64,000 nt of DNA from Acidimicrobiia bacterium UBA5794 (GTDB taxonomy: Bacteria; Actinomycetota; Acidimicrobiia; Spongiisociales; UBA5794), in NCBI GenBank assembly GCA_002418265.1, contig DIDS01000012.1:66285-130284 (forward strand), in the 5' to 3' direction. Shown in pieces: positions 20,801 to 29,590 of this stretch. The first letter of the stretch is position 1. Each line of letters starts with the position of its first letter. The notes under the pieces were generated by a model. That model did not search any database and was not told where the DNA came from. It saw only the letters and a list, made by a program, of their open reading frames with translations. The position numbers were made by a program, and so were the translations under genes.

Positions 20801-21835
20801 CTATCGCAACTTCGGGTCGAGGGCGTCGCGAAGTGCATCACCCATAAGAATGAACGAAAAGACCGTAACGCTGAGAAAAATGCCGGGGAACACCAGCAGG
20901 TACGGGGCGGTGATGATTCTCTGCTGAGCCGTGCTGATCATGAGTCCCCACGAGATGGCGGGAAGTTGGAGCCCTACACCGAGGAACGACAGGGCTGCCT
21001 CTGCAGCAATGACCACGCCGATGTTGATTGCGGCAACGATGATGACGGGGGCCATCGCGTTCGGAAGAATATGTCGGATGATCATGCGCGAATTGCTCGC
21101 ACCCATGGCACGAGCAGCATCAACATAGTCGTTCGCTTTCACTGCAAGAACCGACGACCGAACCAGTCTGAGCATCGTGGCCCACCCGAGAACGATCAGA
21201 ACGAGGCTGACGTTCATGATGCCGCGCGTTCGCACAAGGCTCAAGATGACGATGCCACCGAGAATGGTCGGGATGACGAACCAGATGTCGGTGATCCGGC
21301 CAATGATCGAATCCATCATTCCGCCGAAATACCCGGCAATTGAGCCTCCGATCATCGCGATGATCGTCGAAAAGAACACCACGATGATGCCGATTGAGAT
21401 CGACACCCTGGTGCCGTAGATCGTCCGCGAGTAGTAGTCACACCCCTGCAGATCGGTTCCGAACCAATGTTCCGAGCTCGGTCTCAGAAGCGAATCGATC
21501 AGGTTGCACTCTCTCGGGTCATGCGTTGCAAACAGTGCCGGGAACAACGAAATGATCACAAGAATCACGATGAGCGAGGCTGAGATGATGAAGACGGGTC
21601 GGCGTCGCAGCTGTCGCCATGCATCTCCCCACAAGCTCGCCTGACGAGGGACTTCGCCGAGCCCAACAGTGAGCCCCGGTGTCTGTCGGAACTCGTGCTC
21701 GTGGTCCTCTTCCCGTGCCGCTTGTTGGGCGACGATGTCAGTTCCCACCCGCTCGCGTACGGTATCGGCATAGAGCTTCGGATCATCGTCGGGAGGGTCG
21801 GCTACTCCTGCGCGATCATCGCGTATGTCACTCAT
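20801..21835 (-). CDS. oppC: Oligopeptide ABC transporter permease, OppC type
   Basis: A 344-residue permease. A long hydrophilic N-terminus (about 85 residues, longer than usual) precedes the OppC_N segment and five or six membrane helices. The EAA loop is RAMGASNSRMIIRHILPN, the motif that contacts the ATPases. The start ATG overlaps the oppB stop by 8 nt, the same arrangement as oppD/oppF. Confidence 0.92.
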   Translation of the reverse strand: MSDIRDDRAGVADPPDDDPKLYADTVRERVGTDIVAQQAAREEDHEHEFRQTPGLTVGLGEVPRQASLWGDAWRQLRRRPVFIISASLIVILVIISLFPALFATHDPRECNLIDSLLRPSSEHWFGTDLQGCDYYSRTIYGTRVSISIGIIVVFFSTIIAMIGGSIAGYFGGMMDSIIGRITDIWFVIPTILGGIVILSLVRTRGIMNVSLVLIVLGWATMLRLVRSSVLAVKANDYVDAARAMGASNSRMIIRHILPNAMAPVIIVAAINIGVVIAAEAALSFLGVGLQLPAISWGLMISTAQQRIITAPYLLVFPGIFLSVTVFSFILMGDALRDALDPKLR

Positions 21836-22751
21836 AACGGATCCTCGGATCAAGGATGCCGTAGAGAACATCAACCAGCAGGTTGGCAATCATGTACACG
21901 ATCACCAGGAACGTTGCAATTCCGATGACCACGGTCCCCTCTTGTGACCGAGTGGCATCAAAGACAGCACGGCCAAGGCCCGGGAGGTTGAAGATTGTTT
22001 CGGTGATGATGGCACCACCCATGAGAGCACCAAGGTCGACGGCGAGGTAGGTTGCAACGGGGATCAACGAGTTGCGAAGGGTGTGTATCCCGATCACCCT
22101 TTTGGTGCTGAGTCCCTTCGCCTTTGCGGTCCTCACGTAGTCAGCACGGAGATTCTCAACAAGACTCGTGCGCGCCAGCCGAGCGATGTAGGCGAGCGAA
22201 AGCGATGCAAGCACCATTGCGGGCAGAAGAAGACTGTAGATGCCGTCTCGGTAGCCCGATATGGGGAACCACCCCAGTTTTAACCCGAACACGATCTGTG
22301 CCATGAATCCGAGGACAAAGATCGGGATGGCGATGACGATGAGCGTCGAAATCAGGACGAGTGAGTCGAAGAACTTTCCCTTTCGGACACCCGCGATAAC
22401 GCCGGCTGTCAATCCGATGACCACTTCGAAAGCGAAAGCAAGGAGAGCCAGCCGCACCGTGATCGGCAGGGATGTCTTCATGATGTCGCTGACGGGACGA
22501 CCGCGGAAGTCTGTTCCGAAGTCGCCCTTCATGACATTGGTGATGTAGATCGCGTACTGCTGGTAGAAGGGCTTGTCGAGGTTGTAGCGCTCCTGGAGCG
22601 CTTCGATGACGGCAGGCTCAAGGGGCTTGTCCCCCGAAAGGGCACGAATCGGATCGCCAGGCATCACGAACACGAGGGCAAACAGGAGGAAGGTGGCACC
22701 AAAGAAGACGGGGATGAACTGGAGCACTCTCCGTATCAGATACCGGCCCAC
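21828..22751 (-). CDS. oppB: Oligopeptide ABC transporter permease, OppB type
   Basis: A 307-residue permease with the conserved N-terminal RRVLQFIPVFFGATFLLF helix, about six membrane segments and an EAA loop (RTAKAKGLSTKRVIGIHTL). It is the normal family length. It pairs with OppC to form the channel for the peptide importer and follows the binding-protein gene after a hairpin that may reduce read-through. Confidence 0.93.
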   Translation of the reverse strand: MGRYLIRRVLQFIPVFFGATFLLFALVFVMPGDPIRALSGDKPLEPAVIEALQERYNLDKPFYQQYAIYITNVMKGDFGTDFRGRPVSDIMKTSLPITVRLALLAFAFEVVIGLTAGVIAGVRKGKFFDSLVLISTLIVIAIPIFVLGFMAQIVFGLKLGWFPISGYRDGIYSLLLPAMVLASLSLAYIARLARTSLVENLRADYVRTAKAKGLSTKRVIGIHTLRNSLIPVATYLAVDLGALMGGAIITETIFNLPGLGRAVFDATRSQEGTVVIGIATFLVIVYMIANLLVDVLYGILDPRIRYE

Positions 22752-22849
22752 GGTCTGCCCTTTCTCATCCGCGAATGCATCGCGACCTTAGCCAGCGAAA
22801 GTCGCCTATGCGACCATCACCACAGATCGTTTCACTGTCGACCGACGCA

Positions 22850-22879
22850 GAAAGGGGCGGCCCGGAGGCCGCCCCTTTC
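22850..22879 (-). terminator. Hairpin between oppA and oppB
   Basis: A perfect 13-bp stem (GAAAGGGGCGGCC / GGCCGCCCCTTTC) with a 4-base loop lies 21 nt after the binding-protein stop. The T tract is short and partly within the stem. It may partly terminate transcription, making the binding protein more abundant than oppBCDF, a common arrangement. Confidence 0.75.
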
Positions 22880-22900
22880 GTGTTTCGATCACCGAACGTG

Positions 22901-24601
22901 TCAGCCAGCGTTCAGCTCGTCATAGCCAACGAACCTCTTGTAGAAGCCGTTGTTCTGGAAGCCGAGTTCTGCCCTGGCGCCGAAGCTCCAGGCGTCCACA
23001 AACGAGGCTGCCGTGACCGGCTCTCCGTTGTGGAAGGTCCAGCCTGGACGCAACTTGACGGTCCACGTCTTTCCTCCATCTTCCGATGTGATCGACTCAG
23101 CCTGTGCCATGTATGGCTCGCCGGTGTTCGCATCGAACTGGACCAAGCCCGTGAAGAGGTTGCCCATGAGGACAGCCGTTCCTTCTGACTCGTTTGCGTC
23201 CATTGGGAAGAGGGACTGTGGGTTCGTCAGGTCCTGTGAGACCGTGCCGTCCTTGGACGTGATCAGGTCGTAGCCCACGTTTCCGTAGGAGTCCATGTAC
23301 ACGTTGTCGACGTCTTCGCTCCAGACGAACTGGTTCAGACCAAAGCGAATGGGCATCGTCTGGGCATCATCACAGAGGATGTCCTCTGCTGCCTCGTAGA
23401 ACGGAATAGCATCCTGCAACTGACCAGACGCTGCGACGGCTTCCTTACCAAGGGCAAGTTGCTCGTCGAATGCCGGGTTGTTGTACTCGGAGGCGTTTGA
23501 ACCACCATCGGCAGCCGTCATGTACGACGCGTACAGCGGCTCGAGGAAGTTCAGCGGCGATGGATAGTCCTGACCCCAACCGAGGCGGAACGGACCGGTG
23601 AATTCGCCATTATCGGCGTGACTGAGGTAGTCAGCCCACTCAGCGGTTTGGAAGGTCACCTTCGCAGGATCAAGTCCGAGGGTGTTTGCCCACATGTTGA
23701 CAACGGCCTCGACCCATGTCTCGTGGCCACCACCAGCGTTGAACCAGACATCGAATCCATCGAGTGGTCCAGCTGCGTCCCAGAGGGCCTTTGCTTCGTC
23801 GGGGTGGTAGTCCCAACTCGGGCAGACCTCGCTCCGACCACCAAGGTTCGATGGAACCACGGAGTGCGCGGCTTCACCAGATCCGTTGAAGATCTTCTCG
23901 ATGATCAACTCACGGTCGATTGCCATGGACAGCGCCTGACGATGCTCCTTGGTGAACTGCGGCAGGTATGCCGGGAACGCCATGTAGAGGATGCTCGTGC
24001 TCGGTGACTGACCGAAACGGCCCGGGAAGTCGGTTGGAGCCGATGCCAGGAAGTCAGGGTCAATACCGGTCACAACGTCGAGGTTTCCGGCCTGTGCCTC
24101 AAGATAGTTGGTCTTGAGATCGGCAGTGATCACGAAGTTGATTCCGTCAATTGTCGGAACCCGCTCACCGGCGTAGTCCGGGTACCTGACAAGGTCAATC
24201 GCCGTGTCCTGCTCCCACTGGCCACCCTCTGGGAACATGAACGGACCGTTCCCGATGGGTGCCTTGTTGTAGCCAAGCGTGTTCTCGTATGCCACCTCTG
24301 GCAACGGGAAGAACGCCGTGTAGGCAAGCTGAATCGGGAATTCCGGATCAGCATCAACGAGTTCGACGGTGAACGTTGTGTCATCGACGACTGTAAGACC
24401 ACTCAACCGCTTCTCGGGCGTCGGAGGCGCGACCGTTGTCGTCGGGCCGGGTGCCGCCGTCGTGGTTGTTGCTTCTGGTGCAGCCGTTGTACTCGTTGTG
24501 GACGTGTCCGCAGTGTCACTGGAACACGCTGCTGCCACGAGGGCAAGCGCAACAACGAGGATGAAGAACGCAATCGAACGCTTCTTCCTAAGTTGTGTCA
24601 A
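22901..24601 (-). CDS. oppA: Oligopeptide-binding lipoprotein, apparently circularly permuted
   Basis: A 566-residue SBP_bac_5-type protein. I chose the TTG start because AAGGAG lies 6 nt before it; the lipoprotein signal then ends at Cys26 (LVAAAC). A Thr/Ala/Pro linker runs to about residue 62. The mature part begins with LSGLTVVDDTTFTVEL, normally found about 110 residues into the family, and continues through GNGPF, RQALSMAIDRE and the usual C-terminal lobe. After residue about 450 comes the segment that is N-terminal in other members: DPxxLFP-type start, NLFTGLVQFD, the AESxxxSxDGxTW pattern and FHNGEPVTA. It ends at GYDELNAG, which would continue naturally into the present N-terminus. 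It serves OppBCDF. Confidence 0.88.
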   Translation of the reverse strand: MTQLRKKRSIAFFILVVALALVAAACSSDTADTSTTSTTAAPEATTTTAAPGPTTTVAPPTPEKRLSGLTVVDDTTFTVELVDADPEFPIQLAYTAFFPLPEVAYENTLGYNKAPIGNGPFMFPEGGQWEQDTAIDLVRYPDYAGERVPTIDGINFVITADLKTNYLEAQAGNLDVVTGIDPDFLASAPTDFPGRFGQSPSTSILYMAFPAYLPQFTKEHRQALSMAIDRELIIEKIFNGSGEAAHSVVPSNLGGRSEVCPSWDYHPDEAKALWDAAGPLDGFDVWFNAGGGHETWVEAVVNMWANTLGLDPAKVTFQTAEWADYLSHADNGEFTGPFRLGWGQDYPSPLNFLEPLYASYMTAADGGSNASEYNNPAFDEQLALGKEAVAASGQLQDAIPFYEAAEDILCDDAQTMPIRFGLNQFVWSEDVDNVYMDSYGNVGYDLITSKDGTVSQDLTNPQSLFPMDANESEGTAVLMGNLFTGLVQFDANTGEPYMAQAESITSEDGGKTWTVKLRPGWTFHNGEPVTAASFVDAWSFGARAELGFQNNGFYKRFVGYDELNAG

Positions 24602-25033
24602 AGTTATCTCCTTGTTTGTTGGGGCCTGCGTCGTCTTCCGATCAGGTAGACGCCGACCACCCACGCAGTGGGCGGCAATACCATTCAGGCAACACCGTGA
24701 TGTCCAGAACCGTTCGAATCATTTGATACCAGATTGACATTGGCGTGCGCTAGCGCATCCAATGGAAAACTGACCTTGGTGTTCAACGGCTTGAAACTGA
24801 CGGCGTGCCAAAGTGGCATTCAAGTCCCATTTCTCGCACGGAAGGTGCGCGAAAGACGCACACCCACCAAGGTGTAAGTATGCCCGAACCTTCGTCATAC
24901 CGCAAATGTCTTTGGCAGGATATGGCAGGTCAGAAGTCGAACCATTCCCCCTTCAGGGGGAACCGGTGAGTCTTCGAACCATGGGGGCGTGCAGTCTGCT
25001 GAAGTCCAAGGATGCCACCGAAGGTGGCTTCCC
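24602..25033. other. Gene-free region upstream of oppA
   Basis: No gene is supported here. Visible structures are the oppA Shine-Dalgarno, a perfect palindrome TGCGCTAGCGCA near 24746-24757 and a TCCCCC/GGGGGA hairpin near 24947-24962. No convincing promoter hexamers could be picked for oppA. Confidence 0.5.
25014..25028 (-). terminator. Hairpin downstream of the truncated tRNA-Leu copy
   Basis: A GCCACC/GGTGGC stem with a 3-base loop lies just beyond the 3' end of the tRNA-Leu fragment on the minus strand. It would be the terminator of the original tRNA-Leu gene before the element integrated. The stem is short and the T tract weak. Confidence 0.4.
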
Positions 25034-25094
25034 AGTGTCGGAGAGAGGACTTGAACCTCCACGGGCTATTCGCCCACTAGGCCCTCAACCTAGC
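25034..25094 (-). repeat. Left attachment repeat: 3' fragment of tRNA-Leu
   Basis: The 61 bp match the anticodon arm, variable arm, T arm and acceptor 3' strand of the complete tRNA-Leu. The D arm and 5' acceptor strand are missing, so it cannot be functional. The two differences from the right copy are paired in the variable-arm stem (C-G here, A-T there). Confidence 0.88.
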
Positions 25095-25194
25095 TATGGC
25101 CGTTCTGGCTGGTACCGTCACATCCCCTATAATCCTTATATAGCAACGACTTCGAGGGATTCTAGAGCATAACCGTATCGTCTGATATCGGCTC

Positions 25195-25227
25195 GTTGCA
25201 GCCATTTGGGTTGCAATCGGGTTGCAG
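25195..25227 (+). repeat. Left integrase arm-type repeats
   Basis: GTTGCA occurs at 25195, 25210 and 25221. The segment GGTTGCAATCGGGTTGCAG (25209-25227) is identical to one near the right end, in the same orientation. Such repeats flanking a tRNA core are typical binding sites for the N-terminal arm-binding domain of tyrosine integrases. Confidence 0.7.
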
Positions 25228-25432
25228 TTTTCACCACCCGCTTGTACTGGATACGACCCGCCCGGACGTACCAACCATCATCGTCACCGCCGTTACCCAA
25301 CTTCGTCTCGCCCGAGGCACCGTCGACAACCAACGGCTCCCATGGGAAACACCACGCCATCAATACGGCGGCCCAACACCGAGAACAGAGTTTCAACGCA
25401 GGCCAAGACCTGTGTCGATATGTGTCAGCGCA

Positions 25433-25469
25433 ATGTTGACAAACGAGCTGTGTCAACATATCATTGACA
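25433..25469 (+). promoter_or_regulatory. Promoter and operator of the HTH/GNAT pair
   Basis: TTGACA (25436-25441) and TATCAT (25459-25464) are 17 bp apart. A perfect inverted repeat ATGTTGACA / TGTCAACAT (25433-25441 and 25451-25459) covers both hexamers. Further half-sites TGTCA and TGACA lie just outside. The ATG follows the -10 by 7 nt, so the mRNA is probably leaderless. The layout suggests autorepression. Confidence 0.7.
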
Positions 25470-25471
25470 TC

Positions 25472-25831
25472 ATGAAGACCGATGCTCGAAGCGCAGCCGA
25501 TGACCTCAAGACGCTCGCCAGGAATGTGAGCGATCTGTTGGGCTCCACAGATCAACATGTTCGGATAGCGGCAGTCAACCATCTCGCCATCGGCATTGAG
25601 CAGCTCGAGAAGCGTGTCGTCCATGAGGCCCAAGAGTCGGGAATGACCTGGGATCAGATCGGCAAGGTGTACGGGGTTTCGCGTCAGGCAGTGCACAGGA
25701 GGTTCGCTGAGACTGTCGTACCAGCGGAGTTTTTCGACGAGTTGCTGGCTTCGCTCGATGAGCAAGCCGAAGTAGTCGATACCCTCGCCCGTGCGACCAA
25801 GCGAGCCGACAGCTCAGACAAGACGCGGTAG
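25472..25831 (+). CDS. HTH protein, probable antitoxin
   Basis: A 119-residue protein with a helical N-terminal half and a helix-turn-helix at about residues 58-80 (MTWDQIGKVYGVSRQAVHRRF). The C-terminal third is acidic and could contact a partner. The ATG was chosen from the -10 position and the protein's character. It lies immediately before a TacT-like acetyltransferase with no gap. An HTH regulator paired with a GNAT toxin, behind a palindrome-covered promoter, suggests a toxin-antitoxin module. Known TacA antitoxins use ribbon-helix-helix; this HTH version is different. Confidence 0.7.
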   Translation: MKTDARSAADDLKTLARNVSDLLGSTDQHVRIAAVNHLAIGIEQLEKRVVHEAQESGMTWDQIGKVYGVSRQAVHRRFAETVVPAEFFDELLASLDEQAEVVDTLARATKRADSSDKTR

Positions 25832-26335
25832 TTGGCCCCTTTCGAGCGTATAACCGAGCATCTCTCCGTTGATGGTTTCCGGTGCGGCAACGCGGACCTT
25901 GACGGCTGGCTTGCCGAATCGGCGCTCAACTCCGACCGAAGCGGGACAGCTCGCGTGTACGTCTGGCTCGATCAGATCGGTGAGGTGAACGGTTACTTCG
26001 CGATCGCTCCCCACATGGTACGGCGCGAGGGCCTGCCTCACTCCGTGGCCCGAGGGAGTCCCAATGTGATCCCCGGGTATCTCCTCGCTCGTCTCGCCGT
26101 CGCCGAATCCTCCCAAGGCACAGGCAACGGAGGGAGGCTTCTCGTGGAGGCGCTCCGAACCACCCTTGAGGCAATCCGAGTCGGTGGCGGCCGGGTGATC
26201 GTCGTTGACGCCATCGACGACCATGCTTACAACTTCTACAAACACTTCGGATTCAAGCCGATTCCCGAGACGGATGGCCGCCTCGTGATGAAAGCGAGTA
26301 CCGCTGCAGCATCGGTCGGGGTTGCCTGGCCGTAA
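25832..26335 (+). CDS. GNAT acetyltransferase, TacT-like probable toxin
   Basis: A 167-residue GNAT protein beginning with TTG directly after the stop of the HTH gene. It has the TacT-family start (FRCGNADLDGWL, then a Tyr-Val segment), the acetyl-CoA loop region RLAVAESSQGTGNGG (the usual Q/RxxGxG/A) and the C-terminal NFYKHFGFKP signature. TacT-like enzymes acetylate the amino group of aminoacyl-tRNA and stop translation. The assignment as toxin is by family and context. At the left edge of the element it could stabilise it. Confidence 0.78.
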   Translation: MAPFERITEHLSVDGFRCGNADLDGWLAESALNSDRSGTARVYVWLDQIGEVNGYFAIAPHMVRREGLPHSVARGSPNVIPGYLLARLAVAESSQGTGNGGRLLVEALRTTLEAIRVGGGRVIVVDAIDDHAYNFYKHFGFKPIPETDGRLVMKASTAAASVGVAWP

Positions 26336-26879
26336 CCCGTGACCAACCCTCGGACGATGGAGATACATCGTCACCTTCATAGTTGAGGATCTGAGGCGGT
26401 GGATCGGCACGACATCATTGGGGAGATTCGCCGAACACCGCGCGAGGGTCGAGCACTCGGTGAGATGGCATTTGAGTGCGGGACCGGCATCAAGGAGTCA
26501 AACTGGTCGGACGAGTACCGGGCGAGGTTGTCCGACGCCGTCGCTGAAGCGGGGTTAGAGACCAACCAAATGAACCCCCGCTTACGACGCTGACTACATA
26601 GTTATGAGTTGCTTTCAGGGACTACTCACCAGTTTTCATTATTTCTGAAAAGTCAGTAATACCTTGGGTTTCGCGGGATTGGCGTGGCGGCTGATGTCTG
26701 CAGATTACTCCTCATATCGCCCCATCCGTTGGAAGATCCGTTAGAAGAATCGGCTGCTGCGGGGTCCAAGCGAGGCTTCCACGTCAGTCATGTACCGATG
26801 CTAAGCAAGATCTTTCGATTCGATACGAGACTGACGGCATTCGGGCGGCGGGAGCCCATGTGGAGCCGATGGACTATCC
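26336..26879. other. Intergenic region with one possible gene remnant
   Basis: Apart from the short frame at 26399-26593, no gene is supported. The stretch around 26600-26670 is noticeably AT-rich compared with its surroundings, which may mark a promoter for the kinase gene or a former junction. Confidence 0.4.
26399..26593 (+). pseudogene. Possible fragment of a larger protein
   Basis: The 64-codon frame has a GTG start without a clear ribosome site. Its sequence (DIIGEIRRT, LGEMAFECGTGIKESNW, ARLSDAVAEAGLETNQ) resembles the N-terminal part of longer bacterial proteins that begin with such a repeat, some of them with HNH or GIY-YIG domains. No continuation is found downstream, so a truncated remnant is the best guess. 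Confidence 0.3.
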
Positions 26880-28739
26880 GTGGGCGAAACCGTCAAAGTT
26901 CTCAACGAGCCCGCGGTGGGGACCGATAACACCTTGGTGAGTCCAGATCGTATTCCAAGAGCATCACCACGGGACCGATTGCGAAGCATCCTGACATCGG
27001 TCGCCGCGTTTGGCGTCGTTGCACTGTTCGCCGTGGCGGCGATGTTGGTGGCGCAACGCGTGGTCGACCGCGACATCGAAAACCGGGTGCGGCTGCAGTC
27101 CGAGGCAGTGGTTGCGTCGATTCTGACCGGGGTGGAGCTTGTCGATGTTCGTTTGGTGGCGCTGGATGGGTTGTTCCGATCCTCGGATTTGGTCACGGCC
27201 GAGGAGTATGCCGACTTCGTCGCTGAACTTGAGGTGACTGCGGGAATGGGTGGCATGGCATATCTACCGATCGTGGATGCCGCAGGCCTGGCCACGTTCG
27301 AAAAGGGTGCAGCAGAAATGTTCCCTGGCTATGAGGTGTTCGAGGTAGACGAGGGCGGCAACCGGGTAGCTGTCAAGAACCGTGAGGTCTACTTCCCTGT
27401 GCAGTTCTTCGAGCCCGCCGACGCATTCGGGCGTCCGCTGGGTCTCGATGCGGGGTCACCTCCGGGACGTCTCCCCTACCTCGTGAAGGCCAGTGCCGTT
27501 GATCAAACCGTCGCAACGCCTCTGCTCCCGTTGGCGACGACCGGCCAGGAAGGGTTCCTCCTCTACCGGTCGACCGTCGACACGGACGGCACTATCAATG
27601 CGGTAGTCGCCGCGCCGGTGGTGCTCGACGATCTCATCGCAGATCGGGTGCCGGACGGTTTTACCAGAATTGTGGAGTGGACGGTGCGCGACGTCACCGA
27701 GCATGTATCGGGATCAGCGGCATCGACTTCACTGGATCCCCATATCCCAATTCTGACCCCGACCGGAAACGGACTGGTGCACACTGACGTCGTGAGGGTG
27801 TTCGATCGCGTCTGGCAGTTCGATCTTGCGCCCACCGCAGGGTCGCCTGCGTTGGTTAATCAATCCGATCCCTTGTGGATCCTCTTGGCCGGCCTCATCA
27901 TGGCCATTCTCGTCGGGGTCAGTGTGTACGCGTACACCCGCAGACGGGATGCAGTCACTGAAATGACAGCCTTGAAGGAGCTGCTCGTGGCGAAAGACGA
28001 ATTCCTTGCCACCGTGTCACACGAGCTGCGCACACCCCTCACCGGTGTGCTCGGCTTTGCCGAGCTGCTACGCGACCAAGGCGCCGAATACTCCGCGGAC
28101 GAACGCGCTGAACTGGCTGCAACCATTGCCGAAGAAGCGTCCGACGTGGCCGGGATCATCGACGACCTGCTCGTCATCGGACGGGCAGAACACGGAACCC
28201 TCACCGTAGTCGCAGTCCCCGTCGATCTGTGCGCTCAGGCCGCCCAGGTCCTCGAGACCCTGGAACTCACCGACCGGATCTGTGTGGAGACTGCTACACC
28301 CAACACGGCAGCTGTCGCCGACCCGGGAAGGGTTCGCCAGATCATCAGAAACCTCGTCGCCAACGCTGTCGCCTACGGCGGACCCAACATCCGAATAATG
28401 ATCGAACCAATCGGAGAACAGCTCGCGATCGAAGTCATCGACGACGGCGACGGTGTACCACCCGAACATGTCGAAAAGATCTTCGACCCGTACCACCGCG
28501 CCCACACAAACACAGGTACGCCAGGATCGATGGGACTGGGGCTCACAGTCTCTCGAACACTCGCTCAGCGCATGGGCGGCGCCCTCACGCACCGGCGAAA
28601 CGGCGATAACACCATCTTTCGGCTAACCGTGCCCGCTGCAGCCTCACGAAACACCGACGAGGACCCCGCTACCGCCGACGAACTGGGGACCGCCCGGTAT
28701 GTTCCGGCCGTTGGGTCCGTGCTCGGAAATCGTCGATAA
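26880..28739 (+). CDS. CHASE-domain sensor histidine kinase
   Basis: A 619-residue kinase starting with GTG. One membrane helix (about residues 38-60) leads into a long extracytoplasmic CHASE-type sensor (about 62-330, with GMAYLPIV and PGYEVFEV-like features), and a second helix (about 335-356) follows. HisKA has the phospho-acceptor His381 in TVSHELRTPL; the HATPase domain has NAVAYGG (N box), DDGDGVPPE (G1) and GSMGLGLTVSR. There is no receiver domain and no adjacent response regulator, so it is an orphan kinase. The ligand is unknown; CHASE domains often bind small organic molecules. Confidence 0.9.
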   Translation: MGETVKVLNEPAVGTDNTLVSPDRIPRASPRDRLRSILTSVAAFGVVALFAVAAMLVAQRVVDRDIENRVRLQSEAVVASILTGVELVDVRLVALDGLFRSSDLVTAEEYADFVAELEVTAGMGGMAYLPIVDAAGLATFEKGAAEMFPGYEVFEVDEGGNRVAVKNREVYFPVQFFEPADAFGRPLGLDAGSPPGRLPYLVKASAVDQTVATPLLPLATTGQEGFLLYRSTVDTDGTINAVVAAPVVLDDLIADRVPDGFTRIVEWTVRDVTEHVSGSAASTSLDPHIPILTPTGNGLVHTDVVRVFDRVWQFDLAPTAGSPALVNQSDPLWILLAGLIMAILVGVSVYAYTRRRDAVTEMTALKELLVAKDEFLATVSHELRTPLTGVLGFAELLRDQGAEYSADERAELAATIAEEASDVAGIIDDLLVIGRAEHGTLTVVAVPVDLCAQAAQVLETLELTDRICVETATPNTAAVADPGRVRQIIRNLVANAVAYGGPNIRIMIEPIGEQLAIEVIDDGDGVPPEHVEKIFDPYHRAHTNTGTPGSMGLGLTVSRTLAQRMGGALTHRRNGDNTIFRLTVPAAASRNTDEDPATADELGTARYVPAVGSVLGNRR

Positions 28740-28969
28740 GCCTACGGAGAGCGACACCTGCCACACCCCTTACCGGCACACAAGCGGGACCGTCAGAGTG
28801 TTCGAGAACCTGATAGCGCCGCAGCGGGCCAACACCATCGGCGAGGATCCGACAAACGACTCGACAAAAACGAATGAGGACATCGGTTCGACCGAGAAGG
28901 ACAACTCGATGGGCCCTCAGTCGAAACCAAAGCTCAGACCACCATCATATCGGAGTGAGCATTCGGGTC

Positions 28970-29530
28970 TCAGGTCGACGGATTCGTCTGACGTGCCCGC
29001 CAGGCTCTTTGTTTGGCCCGGTTCCCGCACACACTCATTGAGCACCACCTGCCGGTATGACTCCGCGAGTGGTCGTAGAACGCCCATTGGCATCGGTCGT
29101 TTTCACACACCTGGAGTCGGTCCCAGGTCCCGTCGCTTATGGCATTCAGCATGATCACCACGAGCTTCCCCAATGCTCCATCCACACCTGGGGAGCAGGA
29201 CTTCAGCACCCATCTTTGGTCGTGGATCTGCGCGGTGAGACCGGCCGCCCTGGCGACTTCATCGAGGCGGTCGACGGTCTCTGGTGAAAGCTGTGATCCG
29301 CTGTGTCGTGCGCCGAGCAAACCCCGTAGTGCTTCTCGGAACGTGGTCATCTTCTGTGCGTCGTTGGCGGTGAACGTGTCTTCGTTGTCGAGCAGTCCCT
29401 GTTCGCGCAGCCACCTCGCGGACTCTTCGATCCCCTCGAGCAGGTCCACTCCGTCCTCAACGTCCAGGGTGTTGATGAATCGGCGGACCACCTCCAGATC
29501 ATGGGGTGCCTTTGTATCACGATCGGTCAT
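28970..29530 (-). CDS. CGNR zinc-finger / ABATE-domain transcription regulator
   Basis: A 186-residue protein. The N-terminal ABATE-like region (about residues 1-125) is followed by a C-terminal CGNR zinc finger: C-E-N-D-x-C-Q-W-x-F-Y-D, then C-S-M-S-V-C-G-N-R. This family regulates stress or drug-response genes in actinobacteria. A perfect TATAAT -10 at 29537-29542 ends 6 nt before the ATG, so the mRNA is likely leaderless. It is divergent from an MFS exporter that it probably controls. Confidence 0.85.
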   Translation of the reverse strand: MTDRDTKAPHDLEVVRRFINTLDVEDGVDLLEGIEESARWLREQGLLDNEDTFTANDAQKMTTFREALRGLLGARHSGSQLSPETVDRLDEVARAAGLTAQIHDQRWVLKSCSPGVDGALGKLVVIMLNAISDGTWDRLQVCENDRCQWAFYDHSRSHTGRWCSMSVCGNRAKQRAWRARQTNPST

Positions 29531-29548
29531 CAAACCATTATAACCTTC

Positions 29549-29590
29549 TTGTCATTGTTACCGGTTAGGAGTAACCTACAACAATATGAC
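29549..29590. promoter_or_regulatory. Shared promoter/operator between CGNR regulator and MFS gene
   Basis: TTGTCA (29549-29554) and TAACCT (29572-29577), 17 bp apart, form a plus-strand promoter that ends 8 nt before the MFS ATG. A dyad covers it: TGTCATTGTT on the left mirrors AACAATATGACA on the right with a 2-nt bulge, with an inner GGTTA/TAACC pair. It is a candidate CGNR operator. Confidence 0.5.

Larger units (their letters stand above)
25095..25471. other. Left inner end of the element; gene-free
   Basis: This stretch holds the left arm-type repeats (25195-25227) and the promoter/operator of the following HTH gene. An open frame starting at 25196 runs into that gene, but its first 92 codons do not look like protein-coding sequence. 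Confidence 0.55.

Noticed and set aside
25034..25094. A second functional tRNA-Leu
   Set aside because: The D arm and 5' acceptor strand are missing; only the 3' part is present.
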